From Eurosta solidaginis (taxonomy: Eukaryota; Arthropoda; Insecta; Diptera; Tephritidae): DNA of 64,000 nt. Made by a program: the position numbers and the translations under genes. Each line of letters begins with the position of its first letter. Position 1 is the first letter of the stretch. The notes under the pieces were generated by a model. It was not told where the DNA came from. It was given only the letters and a program-made list of their open reading frames with translations, and did not search any database. This document shows positions 1-10,092 of this stretch, one piece after another. The stretch spans positions 240,622,978 to 240,686,977 of the forward strand of contig NC_090320.1 of the NCBI RefSeq assembly GCF_040869045.1, written 5' to 3'.

Positions 1-962
1 TTAGTAAAGATATATCGATTTTTGCTCAAGTTATCGTGTTAACGGCCGAGCGGAAGGACAGACGATCTACTGTGTATAAAAACTGGGCGTGGCTTCAACC
101 GATTTCGCCCTTTTTCACAGAAAACAGTTATCGTCATAGAATCTAAGCGCCTACCAAATTTCACAAGGATTGGTAAATATTTGTTCGATTTATGGCATTA
201 AATGTATCCTAGGCAAATCAAATGAAAAAGGGCGGAGCCACGCCCATTTTGAAATTTTCTTTTGTTTTTGTATTTGGTTGCACCATATCATTACTGGAGT
301 TGAATGTTGACATAATTTACTTATATACTGTAAAGATATTAAATTTTTTGTAAAATTTTCACTTTAAAAAAAATTTTTTTTTAAGTAGGCGTGGTCGTTC
401 TCCGATTTTGCTAATTTTTATTAAACATACATATAGTAATACAAGTAACGTTCCTGCCAAATTTCATCATGATATCTTCAACGACTGCCAAATTACAGCT
501 TGCAAAACTTCTAAATTACCTTCTTTTAAAAGTGGGCGGTGCCACGCCCGTTGTCCAAAATTTTACTTATTTTCTATTCTGCGTCATAAGTACAACCCAC
601 CTACCAAGTTTCATCGCTTTATCCGTCTTTGGTAATGAATTATCGCACTTTTTCGATTTTTGGAAATTTTCGATATCGAAAAAGTGGGCGTGGTTATAGT
701 CCGATATCGTTCATTTTAAATAGCGATCTGAGATGAGTGTCCAGGAACCTACGTACCAAATTTCGTCAAGATACCTCAAAATTTACTCAAGTTATCGTGT
801 TAACGGACGGACGGACGGACATGGCTCAATCAAATTTTTTTTCGATACTGATGATTTTGATATATGGAAGTCTATATCTATCTCGATTCCTTTATACCTG
901 TACAACCAACCGTTATCCAATCAAAGTTAATATACTCTGTGAGCTCTGCTCAACTGAGTATA
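1..962 (-). repeat. F1 repeat copy a, cut by the window edge
   Basis: Copy of the dominant repeat of this window (F1), in reverse orientation. It shares with the full copies at 28670-31734 and 32975-35433 the blocks around the GTGGGCGTGG / CCACGCCC motifs, the TTTCGATATCGAAA palindrome, a short GGAC/GTCC microsatellite near 812 and the terminal hairpin ending in CTGAGTATA at 962. Short open frames inside it are by-products of the repeat and occur in other copies too; I do not treat them as genes. The 130-bp tandem array expected at the far end would lie outside the window. Confidence 0.85.
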
Positions 963-967
963 AAAAT

Positions 968-1747
968 ATGCGAGTAAAAATCACTACAATAATCAAGCAA
1001 AGTACTTAAAGCCTGTAAATATAGGAGAGAAAGTAATGTTTAAAAGAAATCCAACTTCTTTTGGTATCCTGGAAAAATTTTGAAAAATTGTAATGAACCT
1101 CGTTCATATATTATAAAAGGTTCTGATGGTGTAACTTATCGTAGAAATAGGCAGCATATATGCAATATTCCAGTGATGGTAGCGTGCTCCGCCTATCACA
1201 CCGTATGCCCTGGGTTCAACTCCCGGGCAAAGCAACATCAAAATTTTAGAAAAAAAAGGTTTTTCAATTAGAAGACAATTTTTCTAAGCGGGGTCGCCCT
1301 TCGGCAGTGTTTGACAAGCGCTCCGGGTGTATTTCTGCCATGAAAAGCTCTCAGTGAAAACTCATCTGCCTTGCAGATGCCGTTCGGAGTCGGCATAAAA
1401 CATGGGACCTACATGGGCCAATTTGTAGGGAAAATCAAGAGGAGCACGACGCAAATTGGAAGAGAAGCTCGGCCTTAGATCTCTTCGGAGGTTATCGCAC
1501 CTTACATTTATTTTTTTATTTTTTTAAAAATGTTAATGAATCGGAAAAAAGTCCTATGTTAATCGATGATAACAAAAAAGAGAATGCAAATGAAGAAAAA
1601 ATTGAAAATGAAATTGTTGATGAAATTAAGAATCAAAATGAAATTGATAATATGAATGTAAACAAAAATAATGATTCGAATAAAAATAATGATTATGTAA
1701 CAAAAAAAGGTAGAAAAGTGATTACACCTTCACGTTTACAATATTGA
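968..1747 (+). pseudogene. Ty3/gypsy-type pol C-terminus, split by a SINE
   Basis: Remains of the integrase C-terminal part of a Ty3/gypsy LTR retrotransposon polyprotein. The part before the SINE reads, across a frameshift near 1060, through a GEKVMFKRNP-like stretch, a WYPGK-like motif and NEPRSYIIK followed by GVTYRRNRQH, the usual end of the gypsy integrase domain. After the SINE (1173-1533) an Asn/Glu/Lys-rich linker at 1556-1747 ends in KKGRKVITPSRLQY, a basic Pro-Arg-Leu tail common at the end of gypsy pol. The stop at 1745-1747 is about 100 bp before the 3' LTR, as expected. The 5' part of the element is missing. Clade within gypsy is not determined. Confidence 0.75.
1173..1533 (+). 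mobile_element. tRNA-derived SINE, copy 1
   Basis: A SINE with a tRNA-like head. The B box GGTTCAACTCC near 1213 matches the RNA polymerase III consensus in full. The A-box half is cut short: the first dozen or so bases present in the copy at 17217-17580 are absent. The body shares the ATTCATCTGCC/ACTCATCTGCC and GCCGTTCGGAGT blocks and the AAGCTCGGCCTTAGA block with the copies at 17217-17580 (reverse) and 48541-48872. It ends in an AT-rich tail at 1505-1533. It sits inside the gypsy pol remnant and splits it. Confidence 0.85.
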
Positions 1748-1830
1748 TTTTAACACGTAATTTAATTTGAATTTAATTATTGAAATTGAGATTTGGCATT
1801 GCCAATTATACATTATTAATTCGAGCTAAC

Positions 1831-1848
1831 AAAATAAGAAAAGGAAGA
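1831..1848 (+). other. Polypurine tract of the gypsy element
   Basis: A nearly pure purine run directly before the LTR start. In LTR retrotransposons this primes plus-strand DNA synthesis. Its position next to TGTTG supports the LTR boundary. Confidence 0.6.
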
Positions 1849-1989
1849 TGTTGCATTTAAATAAATATATCGTAATAGATCTATTTTATATACCTACTAC
1901 TAATAATATATACACTACCTAGTTCTAAGTACGGCAACCCTGTAACCTTTACATGTATTAAATAAAAGCAGTTGATTCTAACTACAACA
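1849..1989 (+). repeat. Short 3' LTR of the gypsy-type element
   Basis: A 141-bp segment starting TGTTG and ending CAACA, the short inverted ends typical of LTRs. It follows a polypurine tract and a pol stop codon and holds an AATAAA-type polyadenylation signal about 20 bp before its end. No matching 5' LTR is in the window, so the call rests on structure and context. Confidence 0.65.
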
Positions 1990-2048
1990 GGTATTAATAC
2001 CAATTATTGTATTTGTAATATATATGTTTTTCGTATTTAATAAATAGA

Positions 2049-2090
2049 TTCCCTGAGGAAGACACGAAAATGTGTCGAAACGCGTCGGAA
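2049..2090 (+). ncRNA. Hammerhead-ribozyme-like motif (minimal type I)
   Basis: All parts of a small type I hammerhead are present in order: stem I TTCC (2049-2052), core CTGAGGA (2053-2059, fitting CUGANGA), stem II GACAC/GTGTC (2061-2065 and 2072-2076) closed by a 6-base loop, core GAAA (2077-2080), a tiny self-complementary stem III ACGCGT (2080-2085), the cleavage-site C at 2086, and stem I return GGAA (2087-2090). Very short palindromic stem III helices are known from hammerheads in Penelope-like elements and retrozymes, which act as dimers. No recognisable Penelope coding sequence adjoins it, so the parent element is unproven. Confidence 0.65.
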
Positions 2091-2299
2091 ATAAAAAAAT
2101 AAACTTGTTTTATTTAATTAAATCGGCCTAAAAGCTCCAATTTCATATTAAATAAATAATTTTTATTTATTTCAACGATTCAAAATAAAAGTAAATTTAT
2201 CAATTAATTTATTGAATGTCGCAAATACACCAAATATATTCTCAATGAGTTTTTTTTTTTTTTTCTATGTCTGATCTTTTTTAAGCCACATATATATGT

Positions 2300-3234
2300 A
2301 ACATGTTGAGGTTTTATTTAATAAAACACTTAAACACTTAAACCTACTTTTTAGCACTCCAATTAATCATTCAATCATGGTACGGGCTTTTGCATGTTGT
2401 ATATTAAATGCATGTTGCAAGGTTCCAACAATTGGATCGCGATAGGGTGTGAGCAGAAATGGTTCCAATACATAGCCGGAATCCCGTAGCAACCAAGAGC
2501 TGTGGTCTCCACTTTCATAGCTGGATAACAGAGAACGTTTTGCACTGGATAAATTCAAAACAAAATAGTCACGGCCTGATCCTGGATGCACGCATCTACA
2601 GCTTTTATAACCATTTTATAGTCACATATCTGCAGAACAATCAATGTTCATTTTTAAAAAATTAGTATCAAAGCACGTATTTAACTTACTATCATGGCTT
2701 TGACGCCATGTTTAAATACAAATGTTCATCCACGTGAGGTTTGACTAATTTGACGTGAGTCCAATCGATGCAGCCAATCACTCCAGGGATACTAAATTTG
2801 TTGTAAAATTGTAAATTAGCCTCACGGTTTTCGTATTAAGTTCTTTAGAACTTGATCTACTTGGAACACTGTGTCCGCTCTAAAATATTTAGCATTTCTT
2901 TTAAAATTTTTGACACCGTCGTCCTATCAAGCGCAATGTGTGAATCCTTTCCGATTGACAGTTGAAATCCTCCTTCTCCAAGAAATCTTAACGTCGCTGC
3001 TAGTTTCAGTTCCACCGGTATGGACGATGGCTTTACTAAAGGCTTGATATCGTTAATAATATCATGAAAAGCCTCTTTTTTCATCCTGTATTATGAGACA
3101 AAGCAAAAAGATTTAGTATGTCAATACTGAGCGATTACTGTAGAGTAATCTCTTAATAGCCGTCGCCTAACTTTCTCAATACTTTTCCAATTGTTTTGAT
3201 GCACTAAAAAAACAGAAAGTGCAAAAGCGCTCAT
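2300..3234 (-). pseudogene. PIF/Harbinger (HARBI1-like) transposase, broken
   Basis: Decayed DDE transposase of the PIF/Harbinger superfamily. N-terminal part: a VRRRLLRDYS stretch near 3150, then KKEAFHDIINDIKPLV at 3084 and below. Then PGVIGCIDWTH near 2770 with the first catalytic Asp (the usual Gly after it is Trp), the CDYKMVIKAVDA block near 2610, HPGS near 2585, and LLRDSGYVLEPFLLTPYRDP at about 2495-2435 with the second Asp, followed by ARTMIE. A GT-AG intron at 2630-2689 joins the reading on both sides; a second, very short one (3086-3127) is possible. Breaks include a stop near 2857, a frameshift near 2590 and an in-frame TGA at 2367 after which GVLKSRFKCL continues. No termini found. 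Confidence 0.75.
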
Positions 3235-3722
3235 TTTAACACAAATCTTAGATTTTCAGTTAAATAAAATTGCTGATATCAAAGAATCTGCTGATTCGAA
3301 GTTAACTTCGAACCGGATTGAAATTGCATGAATTGCATCACAACTTAAACTAATTCACACGATTTGTCATTTCGGTTTCGGAAAGAAATCGCGGGATTGC
3401 CAGCACATGCCCGTATATAGCAATTTTTGCTTAAGCAACAACAACACAGAATGCAAGTCGCACGGCGCACATGAAAGAAAGCAGCGTTCAGAAATTATTC
3501 CGCTAGCAGCATATTTAAGATCACCAAATCATAATGTTGCATGACGACTTATTATACTCAGCTGAGCAGAGCTCACAGAGTATATTAATTTTGTTCGCAT
3601 TATGGTACCCCGTAACGGCATAAACTAATCGAGATAGATATAGACTTCTATATATCAAAATGATCTGGGCGAAAAAAGAGATTCATTTAGCTATGTCCGA
3701 ACGTCCTTCCGTCTGTCCGTAA

Positions 3723-4452
3723 CAGTGAGCTACAATTATTCATCTTTTAAGGTTATTAGTGGACTAACCAAAAAATGAGTATTAGTGCTTATGTAAACAA
3801 AGAATATCAAGCACTTATATCTACTATAACATAGGTCCTGGTTTTTGATAGGCTTTTTCAGTTTGGTCGTTAAAACAAACTTCTGGTAACACTACGGACT
3901 CAATCAGTCTATGTGAGGCCCTCCTGGACCGGCCAGTTCAACCTAACCTAACCTATATCCACTAACACACATTTACATAGCCATGCTTCGTAAAATGAAT
4001 AACCGCTCATAAGCCACGAACCAGTTCAGTACTCAATTGTCTTATTGAGCAAGAAAGTCAACTGTGTTATACGAAAACACTAATTGGAATAAGTAAGAAT
4101 AACAGTGCAATAAAATGAATAAAGTCATATCAGTCTTTTGACGCTAGCAACACAACGATGTTCACGAAACTAAACTGAGTACAACGCCAAAGTAAAACCG
4201 ATGATAAACAAAGTATACAGTGTATTACACACGAAATCAACGTGCTACTGAGTTAAAGCGACTATGACATCAGTTTATACTTAGCAATGTAATATACATA
4301 TGTATGAGACATATGTGTTACGGGGCACTCGTATGTGTTTTGTATTTTATGTGCTAATAACTCATATTATTTGTCTGTACTTGACTAAGTACACATTTAG
4401 ACACAATTTTTTGGCTCATGACTAAGTGCAAAGTACTCAAAGCAGATCTGTG
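3723..4452 (+). mobile_element. 730-bp non-coding insertion with 8-bp flanking repeats
   Basis: F1 copy b breaks at 3722 and resumes at 4453. The octamer GTCCGTAA stands on both sides (3715-3722 and 4453-4460), while uninterrupted F1 copies have this site once. An 8-bp target duplication fits hAT-like or P-like DNA transposons. The termini are only weakly inverted; a subterminal stretch around CCAAAAAAT recurs inverted near both ends. No transposase is visible, so it would be non-autonomous. A LINE tail is nested in it. Superfamily uncertain. Confidence 0.5.
3832..3955 (+). mobile_element. LINE 3' end with CCTAA-type tail
   Basis: The 3' untranslated end of a non-LTR retrotransposon, starting near AGGTCCTGGTTTTTG and running through CTTCTGGTAACACTACGGAC to CCGGCCAGTTCAACC and a run of AACCT repeats. 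The same end follows C-terminal coding remains at 22430-22740 and 37541-37890, and relics occur near 15095-15140, 28200-28250 and, reversed, 50945-51000. Confidence 0.7.
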
Positions 4453-5944
4453 GTCCGTAAACACGATAACTTGAGTAAATTTTTAGGTAACTTAATGAAA
4501 TTTGTCATGTAAGTTCCTGGACACTCATCTCAGATCGCTGTTTTAAATGAACGAAATCGGACTGCAACCACGCCCACTTTTTCCATATCGAAATTTTCGA
4601 AAAACTGAAAAAGTGCGATAGTTCATTACCGAAGACGGATAAAGCGATGAAACTTGGTAGGTGGGTTGATCTTATGACGGAGAATACAAAATTAGTAAAA
4701 TTTTGGATAATGGGCGTGGCACCGCCCACTTTTAAAAGAAGGTAATTTAAAAGTTTTGAAAGCTGTAATTTGGCAGGCGTTGAAGTTATGATGAAATTTG
4801 GTAGCACGTTACCCCTATTACTATATGTGTTCTAAATAAAAAGTAGCAAAATCGGATGATAAAAACGCTCACTAAAAAAATCAAATTTTAACAAAAAATT
4901 TAATATCTTTACAGTATATAAGTAATGATGTGTTGCAGCAAAATACAAAAATTTAAGAAAATTTTAAATGGGCATGGCTCCGCCCTTGTTTATTTAATTT
5001 GTATAGAATACTCTTAATGCCATAAGTCGAACAAACATTTACCAATCCTTGTGAAATTTGGTTAGAGCATAGCCTCTATGACGATAACTGTTATCTGTGA
5101 AAATGGGCAAAATCGGTTGAAGCCTCGCCCAGTTTTTATACACAGTCGATCGTCTGTCCTTCCGCTCGCCCATTAACACGATAACTTGAGCAAAAATCGA
5201 TATATCTTTACTAAATTTAGTTCACGTACTTATCTGAACTCACTTTATCTTCATATGAAAAATGGGCGAAATCCGGCTATGATCGCGCCCACTTTTTCGA
5301 TATCGAAAATTTCGAAAAATGAAAACGATGCCATAATTCTATACCAAATAAGAAATAAGGGATGAAACATGGTGATTGGATTGGTTTTTAGACGCAAAAT
5401 ATAACTTTAGAAACAACCTTGTAAAATTGACACCTACGATATTAATTAGAAGAAAATGAAAAAGTTCTGCAAGGCGAAATCAAAAGCCCTTGGAATCATG
5501 GCAGGAATACTGTTTGTGGTATTGCATATATAAATAAATTAGCGGTACCCGACAGATGATGATCTGGTTCACCCTGGTCCACATTTTGGTCGATATCTCG
5601 AAAACGCCTTCACATATACAACTAAGGGCCACTCCCTTTAAAACCCCTCATTAATACCTTTAATTTGCTACCCATATCGTACAAACACATTCTAGAGTCA
5701 CCCCTGGTCCACCTTTATGGCGATATCTCGAAAAGGCGTCCACCTATAGAACTATGGCCCGGTCCCTTTTAAAATACTCCTTCCATTTGATACACATGTC
5801 ATACAAACGCATTCCAGGGTTATCCTAGGGTCATTTTCCTACATGGTGATTTTCCCTTATTTTGTCTCTAAAGCGCTCGGCTGAGTATGTAATGTTCGGT
5901 TACACCCGAACTTAGCCTTCCTTACTTGTTTTAATTTTGTTTTA

Positions 5945-6818
5945 TTTTATTATATTATACCAGCAGACCCGGCAGACGTTGTTTCGTCCTAACTTTGGTC
6001 TATCTGCATAAGTTTTAAAATGTTTTTACCTCCTACTCTCCCTTCCCCTCTTTCCGCCTTTTCCTTTTATTCACTCTTTCTGCCTTTCTCTTTCTCCCTC
6101 TCCATATTTTCCCTCAATGCTTTCCGCATCATCTATCCCTATCTCTCTATCTTCGTCAAACCCTATCTCTTTTTCCTTCTCATTTTTCTCTTCCCTCAAA
6201 TTTTGTTTATTCTTCTCCATCCCTTATTCCTAGCACAGTGCCAGTATCAGTCCCAGTCCCAGTTCCAGTCCAAATTCCAATTCCAGTCCCAGCCCAAGTC
6301 TCAATCCCAGCCCTAGTCCCAGTCTCAGTCCCAGCACCAGTCTCATTCCCAGTCCTAGTCCCCGAAAATACCAATCCATTCAAAGGGTTACTATATATCA
6401 AATTTCAGGCAAAAGAAGCATGAATAGAATTTGTTCTATTAGCCTGCAAATTGGAATAAAATCGGCGGTTTCGGAATCCATAGGCTGCATACAAACTAAC
6501 ATCCTTCTTTATATATATAAATGTTTAAAAACGAAATGTTTAAACATTTTTTAAGAAAAAGTTTATTTCAAGAGATGTACGGTTTCGTAACCAAAAGCTT
6601 GTCTTAAGATCGATCCATCCATTTTTTGAGTTATACCTGCGTTAATAAAAATGTTATGATTTTTTACTACGTTTTAGAAATTTGCCAGACCCCTTTAATT
6701 TATACCTTCAAATTGTATTGAAATCCATTGACGTAACTAAGCTTTCAAGTGCAAAAAACCATCTACAAATCGGTTCATTCTGTGTGAAGTGATGGGCGTA
6801 CAACGATAGTTAACGGCT
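5945..6818 (+). repeat. Non-coding repeat starting with the CCCGGCAGACGTTGT signature
   Basis: The stretch begins near 5960 with CCCGGCAGACGTTGT and closes near 6770-6800 with an ATCGGTTCA...GATGGGCGTACAA block. I recognise both as the ends of a common non-coding insect repeat whose class I cannot state. Its middle is filled by a pyrimidine tract and a hexanucleotide repeat. The right side abuts F1 copy c. The frames at 6020-6316 and 6207-6423 are products of the simple repeats. Confidence 0.5.
6020..6365 (+). repeat. Pyrimidine tract followed by a CCAGTC-type hexanucleotide repeat
   Basis: From about 6030 to 6235 the plus strand is almost all C and T. From 6236 to 6365 it is a run of imperfect hexamers of the type CCAGTC / CCAGTT / CCAGCC. 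The hexamer period makes several frames open on both strands, which explains the Ser/Gln-rich, Val/Pro-rich and Thr/Gly-rich ORFs here. They are not genes. Confidence 0.85.
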
Positions 6819-7221
6819 TTACTTTAAATTACCTTCTTTTAAAAGTGCGCGGTGCCACGCCAATTGTCCAAAATTTTACTAATTTTCTATTCTACGTCTT
6901 TGGTAATGAATTATTGCACTTTTTCGGTTTTCGAAATTTTCGATTATAATCCGATTTCGTTCATTTTAAATAGCGATCTGAGATGAGTGTCCAGGAACTT
7001 AGATACCAAATTTCATCAAGATACATCAAAATGTACTCAAGTTATCGTGTTTACGGACAGACGGAAGGACGGACGGACATGGCTAAATGAATTTCTTTTT
7101 TTCGGCCAGATCATTTTGATATATAGAAGTGTATATCTATCTCGATTAGTTTATGCCGTTACGGGGTACCGTTATGCAAACGAAATTAATATACTCTGTG
7201 AGCTCTGCTCAGCTGAGTATA
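6819..7221 (-). repeat. F1 repeat copy c, fragment
   Basis: Terminal 400 bp of F1 in reverse orientation, ending in the hairpin with CTGAGTATA at 7221. It contains the GGTGCCACGCC block near 6850, lacks the stretch around 6890 found in other copies, and keeps the GGAC microsatellite near 7060. It carries the same GTTACGGGGTACC variant as copy b. Confidence 0.85.
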
Positions 7222-9126
7222 ATAAAATGTAGTTCATGGTATTATATTTTCCCATTTCTAGGATAAGTCAATGCATTTTACCAACCTAACGTTGTGAACT
7301 TAGTTTTGCTCACAAAGTTCTTAGTTCCAGCATTATGTTTTTGATTGCAATGAAATAAAATGTTAGTGCGGTTAGGTTTTAGTAAGGAACGGTTCAAAAA
7401 TTTGCGTTCTGGAGTTAGTGTTATTGTTAGTGCTATATTATTATAGTGCTATTTTTATAGATGCTTACTTTTTCTCTTATCGTTTAGACTTTATATCCAT
7501 AGCCTAGATTTAGTAAGTGTGAGTTTTGATGCCAGCACCTACGGTGATAATTTTTTTTATTTATTTATTTATATATATTTAGTCTATGGTATTACAAACC
7601 TGACAGACTAGATAACAATGTCTTATACAGTACAATAATATTTCTTACAAAATCAAATCTCTTTTGTATTTGCTTCAAAAGCTGAATATAAAAATAAAAA
7701 TTTTTAATTGCATTCTTTGTACATTTATAAAGTTATCGTCTTCAAGAAGTATTTCTGCCTTCCAGCGAAAATATTTCTTGTGCCAAGATACTTAGTTTTA
7801 AAGCACCTTGCATGGCTGGTCCTGGAATTCCTTGAACTCATAGATAGAGCTGGGTGAGGAAGGTGTAAATATCGACGTGTCAAACGGGAAGTAATGCATA
7901 GATTTCTTTGTAAAAATTTTGAAAACGTTAGGCTCACGGCAGAGTGCTCGCTATAAGCAAAAATTTTTGAAGATAAAGATGTTGCATGCGCGAACTTCAG
8001 TGGAAAGCAGCGGAGCGTAACAAAATTCTAGTAGGTCACTTCCACCACACCACAAATTTTAACACGATTTTTAACATAATTTAAGCACACAAAATACACC
8101 GATAGTTTTGGAGTGTAAAAATGTGAATTCTGTACACATTAGCTGAATAAAAAGTGTACAAATATTTGTTAAATAATAAATATAGACAGTTGTAGTTTAA
8201 CAAATTCTGCAGTGGTAAGTGGTGAATGTGACCTACTAGAGGTTTTGTGAAGCTGGCTTCACACTATTTTTCGTCCCTGCAATGTCTCTATGTTAATATT
8301 GTTTCTGCTATAAGCTATGCTAGGCGTGAAGCAACTTTTATTTTCATTTTACATTTAATTCATTTAACAGCTTTATTTATATCTTTATATTATAGCAACG
8401 CTTATCGCTTCCACACTGTCGTTTGGCACGTTGATATCAAAGAAATAATTTCAATTTGTTTGGTTGTACACACTCTTCGTACATTTGCTCACGAGATCAA
8501 ATCGAAGTTCGTTTGCATGGCCTATTGGTTTTCTCAACACAAGGACATCCAACACAAGCGTTAAGGGTTAAACTGATTAAGCACAAATGAATGGTGTAAA
8601 AATGTATCACGTCAGACGTTTTACAGTGACGATACTTCAAAAAACCAGAGCATATAGATTTAGCTTAAAAAAAAGTATGTGGCTTATCAGATTTTTATTT
8701 CAAACAGCTCTGCCTAACCCAGTTAACCTTTAGAACAACACGAAGTACGCCGGGCCTTATGAGCAAACTTTTTCTATCTATCTACATTCCTCTCATCTGT
8801 ATCATACTCTTCTCCTACCTCTGCGTTTTCCACTCTAACTTAATCGGCCCACTCAATTCCATCATCACTTACATTCTTCCGTAAATCTTCCATCATTTCC
8901 TCTTGCTCTTCCTCACCATGCCCATATCTAAGTCTAGCTCTTTTTATTACTCTTTATCTTATCATAATGTGAATTTTGCTGTTCCTGGTTATCTCTTATT
9001 TCTCCTTTTTATAAAACCGTTATCCTTATTCCTACTTTTACTATCACTCTCTCTCTTCCTCTTGTTCTCTTCACTCTCCTACTTCCTCTGCTTTTGCTTG
9101 TCCATTTTCTTGTTGCTTTTGTTATA
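7222..9126. other. No gene recognised; AT-rich with low-complexity tracts
   Basis: No coding region can be supported. There is a TTTATTTATTTA tract near 7550-7590 next to sequence resembling the end of a retroposon, and a long C/T-rich stretch at about 8770-9126. The open frames at 8247-8564 and 8903-9127 show no domain; the second is the pyrimidine tract read as a hydrophobic chain. Confidence 0.6.
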
Positions 9127-9300
9127 GGTGGTAAAGGAAATACCCGAAGGAATAACCCGAAGGTTTTGGGTAGTGTTATCGATGTTGATGATCCTTTGCT
9201 GGATATATATCCGGTACGTTCCGATAACAACCACAATTAAGGTACTAGCCCGACCTTCTCTGTAACGATTTAATGTGACCACTTTGAAACTTCTCTTTTG
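9127..9300 (-). mobile_element. Diverged fragment of the CAA-tailed retroposon
   Basis: Read on the minus strand this matches the 3' part of the element at 25800-26218: the GTTTAATGTGG..CA, GTCGGGCTAG, GTACCGGAT/GTACGTTCCG and CATCGATAACACT blocks appear in the same order. It is diverged and lacks the 5' half and the CAA tail. Confidence 0.65.
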
Positions 9301-9361
9301 TTTTAGGGGCTCAAGATTAATGATCATACTCAGTGCGCAGTAATATATACTACATATGGTT

Positions 9362-10092
9362 CTATTCTGAACTGATTTTTCTTCGAATTATGGCTCCCGA
9401 AGCATAGAAAAGTGCTTATTCATAAAAGGGCGGTGCCACGCCCATTTTTTAAAATTTGAAGTTTTTCCTATTTGTTATTATAAATCCACTTGGGAAGTGA
9501 AATACCATTGATATAAAGCTCCTTTTCGCAAACATATAGATTATTTTATTCGTCCACGACCCTGGGCGTGTCCATAACCGATTTCGTTAATTTTTCTTCA
9601 AATCATTCCTTATAGTAAAGGCAACCTCTCTGCCGAATTTTGTTACGATAGGTTTAACGATTTTTGATTAATAATATTTTTGTAAAATTGATTTTATCAC
9701 AAGTGAGCCGTGCCACGCCCATTTTAAAAATTGTTTTCAAATTTGTATCAAGAGTCTCAATATCAGTCCACAGGTCAAATTTCAACATTCTAGGTATATT
9801 ATTTACTAAATAATCAGGTTTTTTGTGTTTTCCAAAATGTTATATATATAAAAAGTGGGCGTGGTTATCATCCGATTTCGCTCATTTTCAATACCAATAT
9901 ATTCTGTGTCCATATAAGCTCGAGTACCAAATTTGGCGAAAATATCTCAATATTTACTCAAGTTATCGTGTTAACGGACTGATGATTTTGATATATGGAA
10001 GTCTATATCTATCGCGATTTCTTTATACCTGTACAACCAACCGTTATCCAATCAAATGTAATATAATCTGTGTACAAAGCACGCTGAATATA
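9362..10092 (-). repeat. F1 repeat, subfamily B, copy d
   Basis: Reverse-oriented member of an F1 subfamily (B) that shares the terminal hairpin end and microsatellite region with F1 but has a different middle (GGCTCCCGAA, GACCACG/GCCACGCCC blocks) and no 130-bp array. It matches 49008-50102 and 60863-62001. The second terminus is missing on the left, and the GTCC microsatellite is deleted near 9975. The end near 10092 has a decayed hairpin. Confidence 0.8.

Larger units (their letters stand above)
3553..5930 (+). repeat. F1 repeat copy b, full length, with an insertion
   Basis: F1 in forward orientation from the terminal hairpin TATACTC...GAGTATA at 3553 to the second terminal hairpin (GTTCGG...CCGAAC, about 5894-5911) and the end ACTTGTT at 5930. 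Internally it has the CCACGCCCACTTTT and CGATATCG blocks and only about two units of the 130-bp tandem array (about 5690-5830), far fewer than copy e. The variant of its first 200 bp (GTACCCCGTAACGGCATAAAC) matches copy c at 6819-7221 better than copy e. It is interrupted by an unrelated insertion at 3723-4452. Confidence 0.85.

Noticed and set aside
3295..3312. Perfect 18-bp palindrome TTCGAAGTTAACTTCGAA
   Set aside because: Isolated, without repeat copies or context that suggests a function.
6020..6423. Repeat-rich proteins on both strands
   Set aside because: Open frames are produced by a hexanucleotide repeat and a pyrimidine tract.
8903..9127. Hydrophobic 74-codon membrane protein
   Set aside because: The frame is a C/T-rich low-complexity tract.
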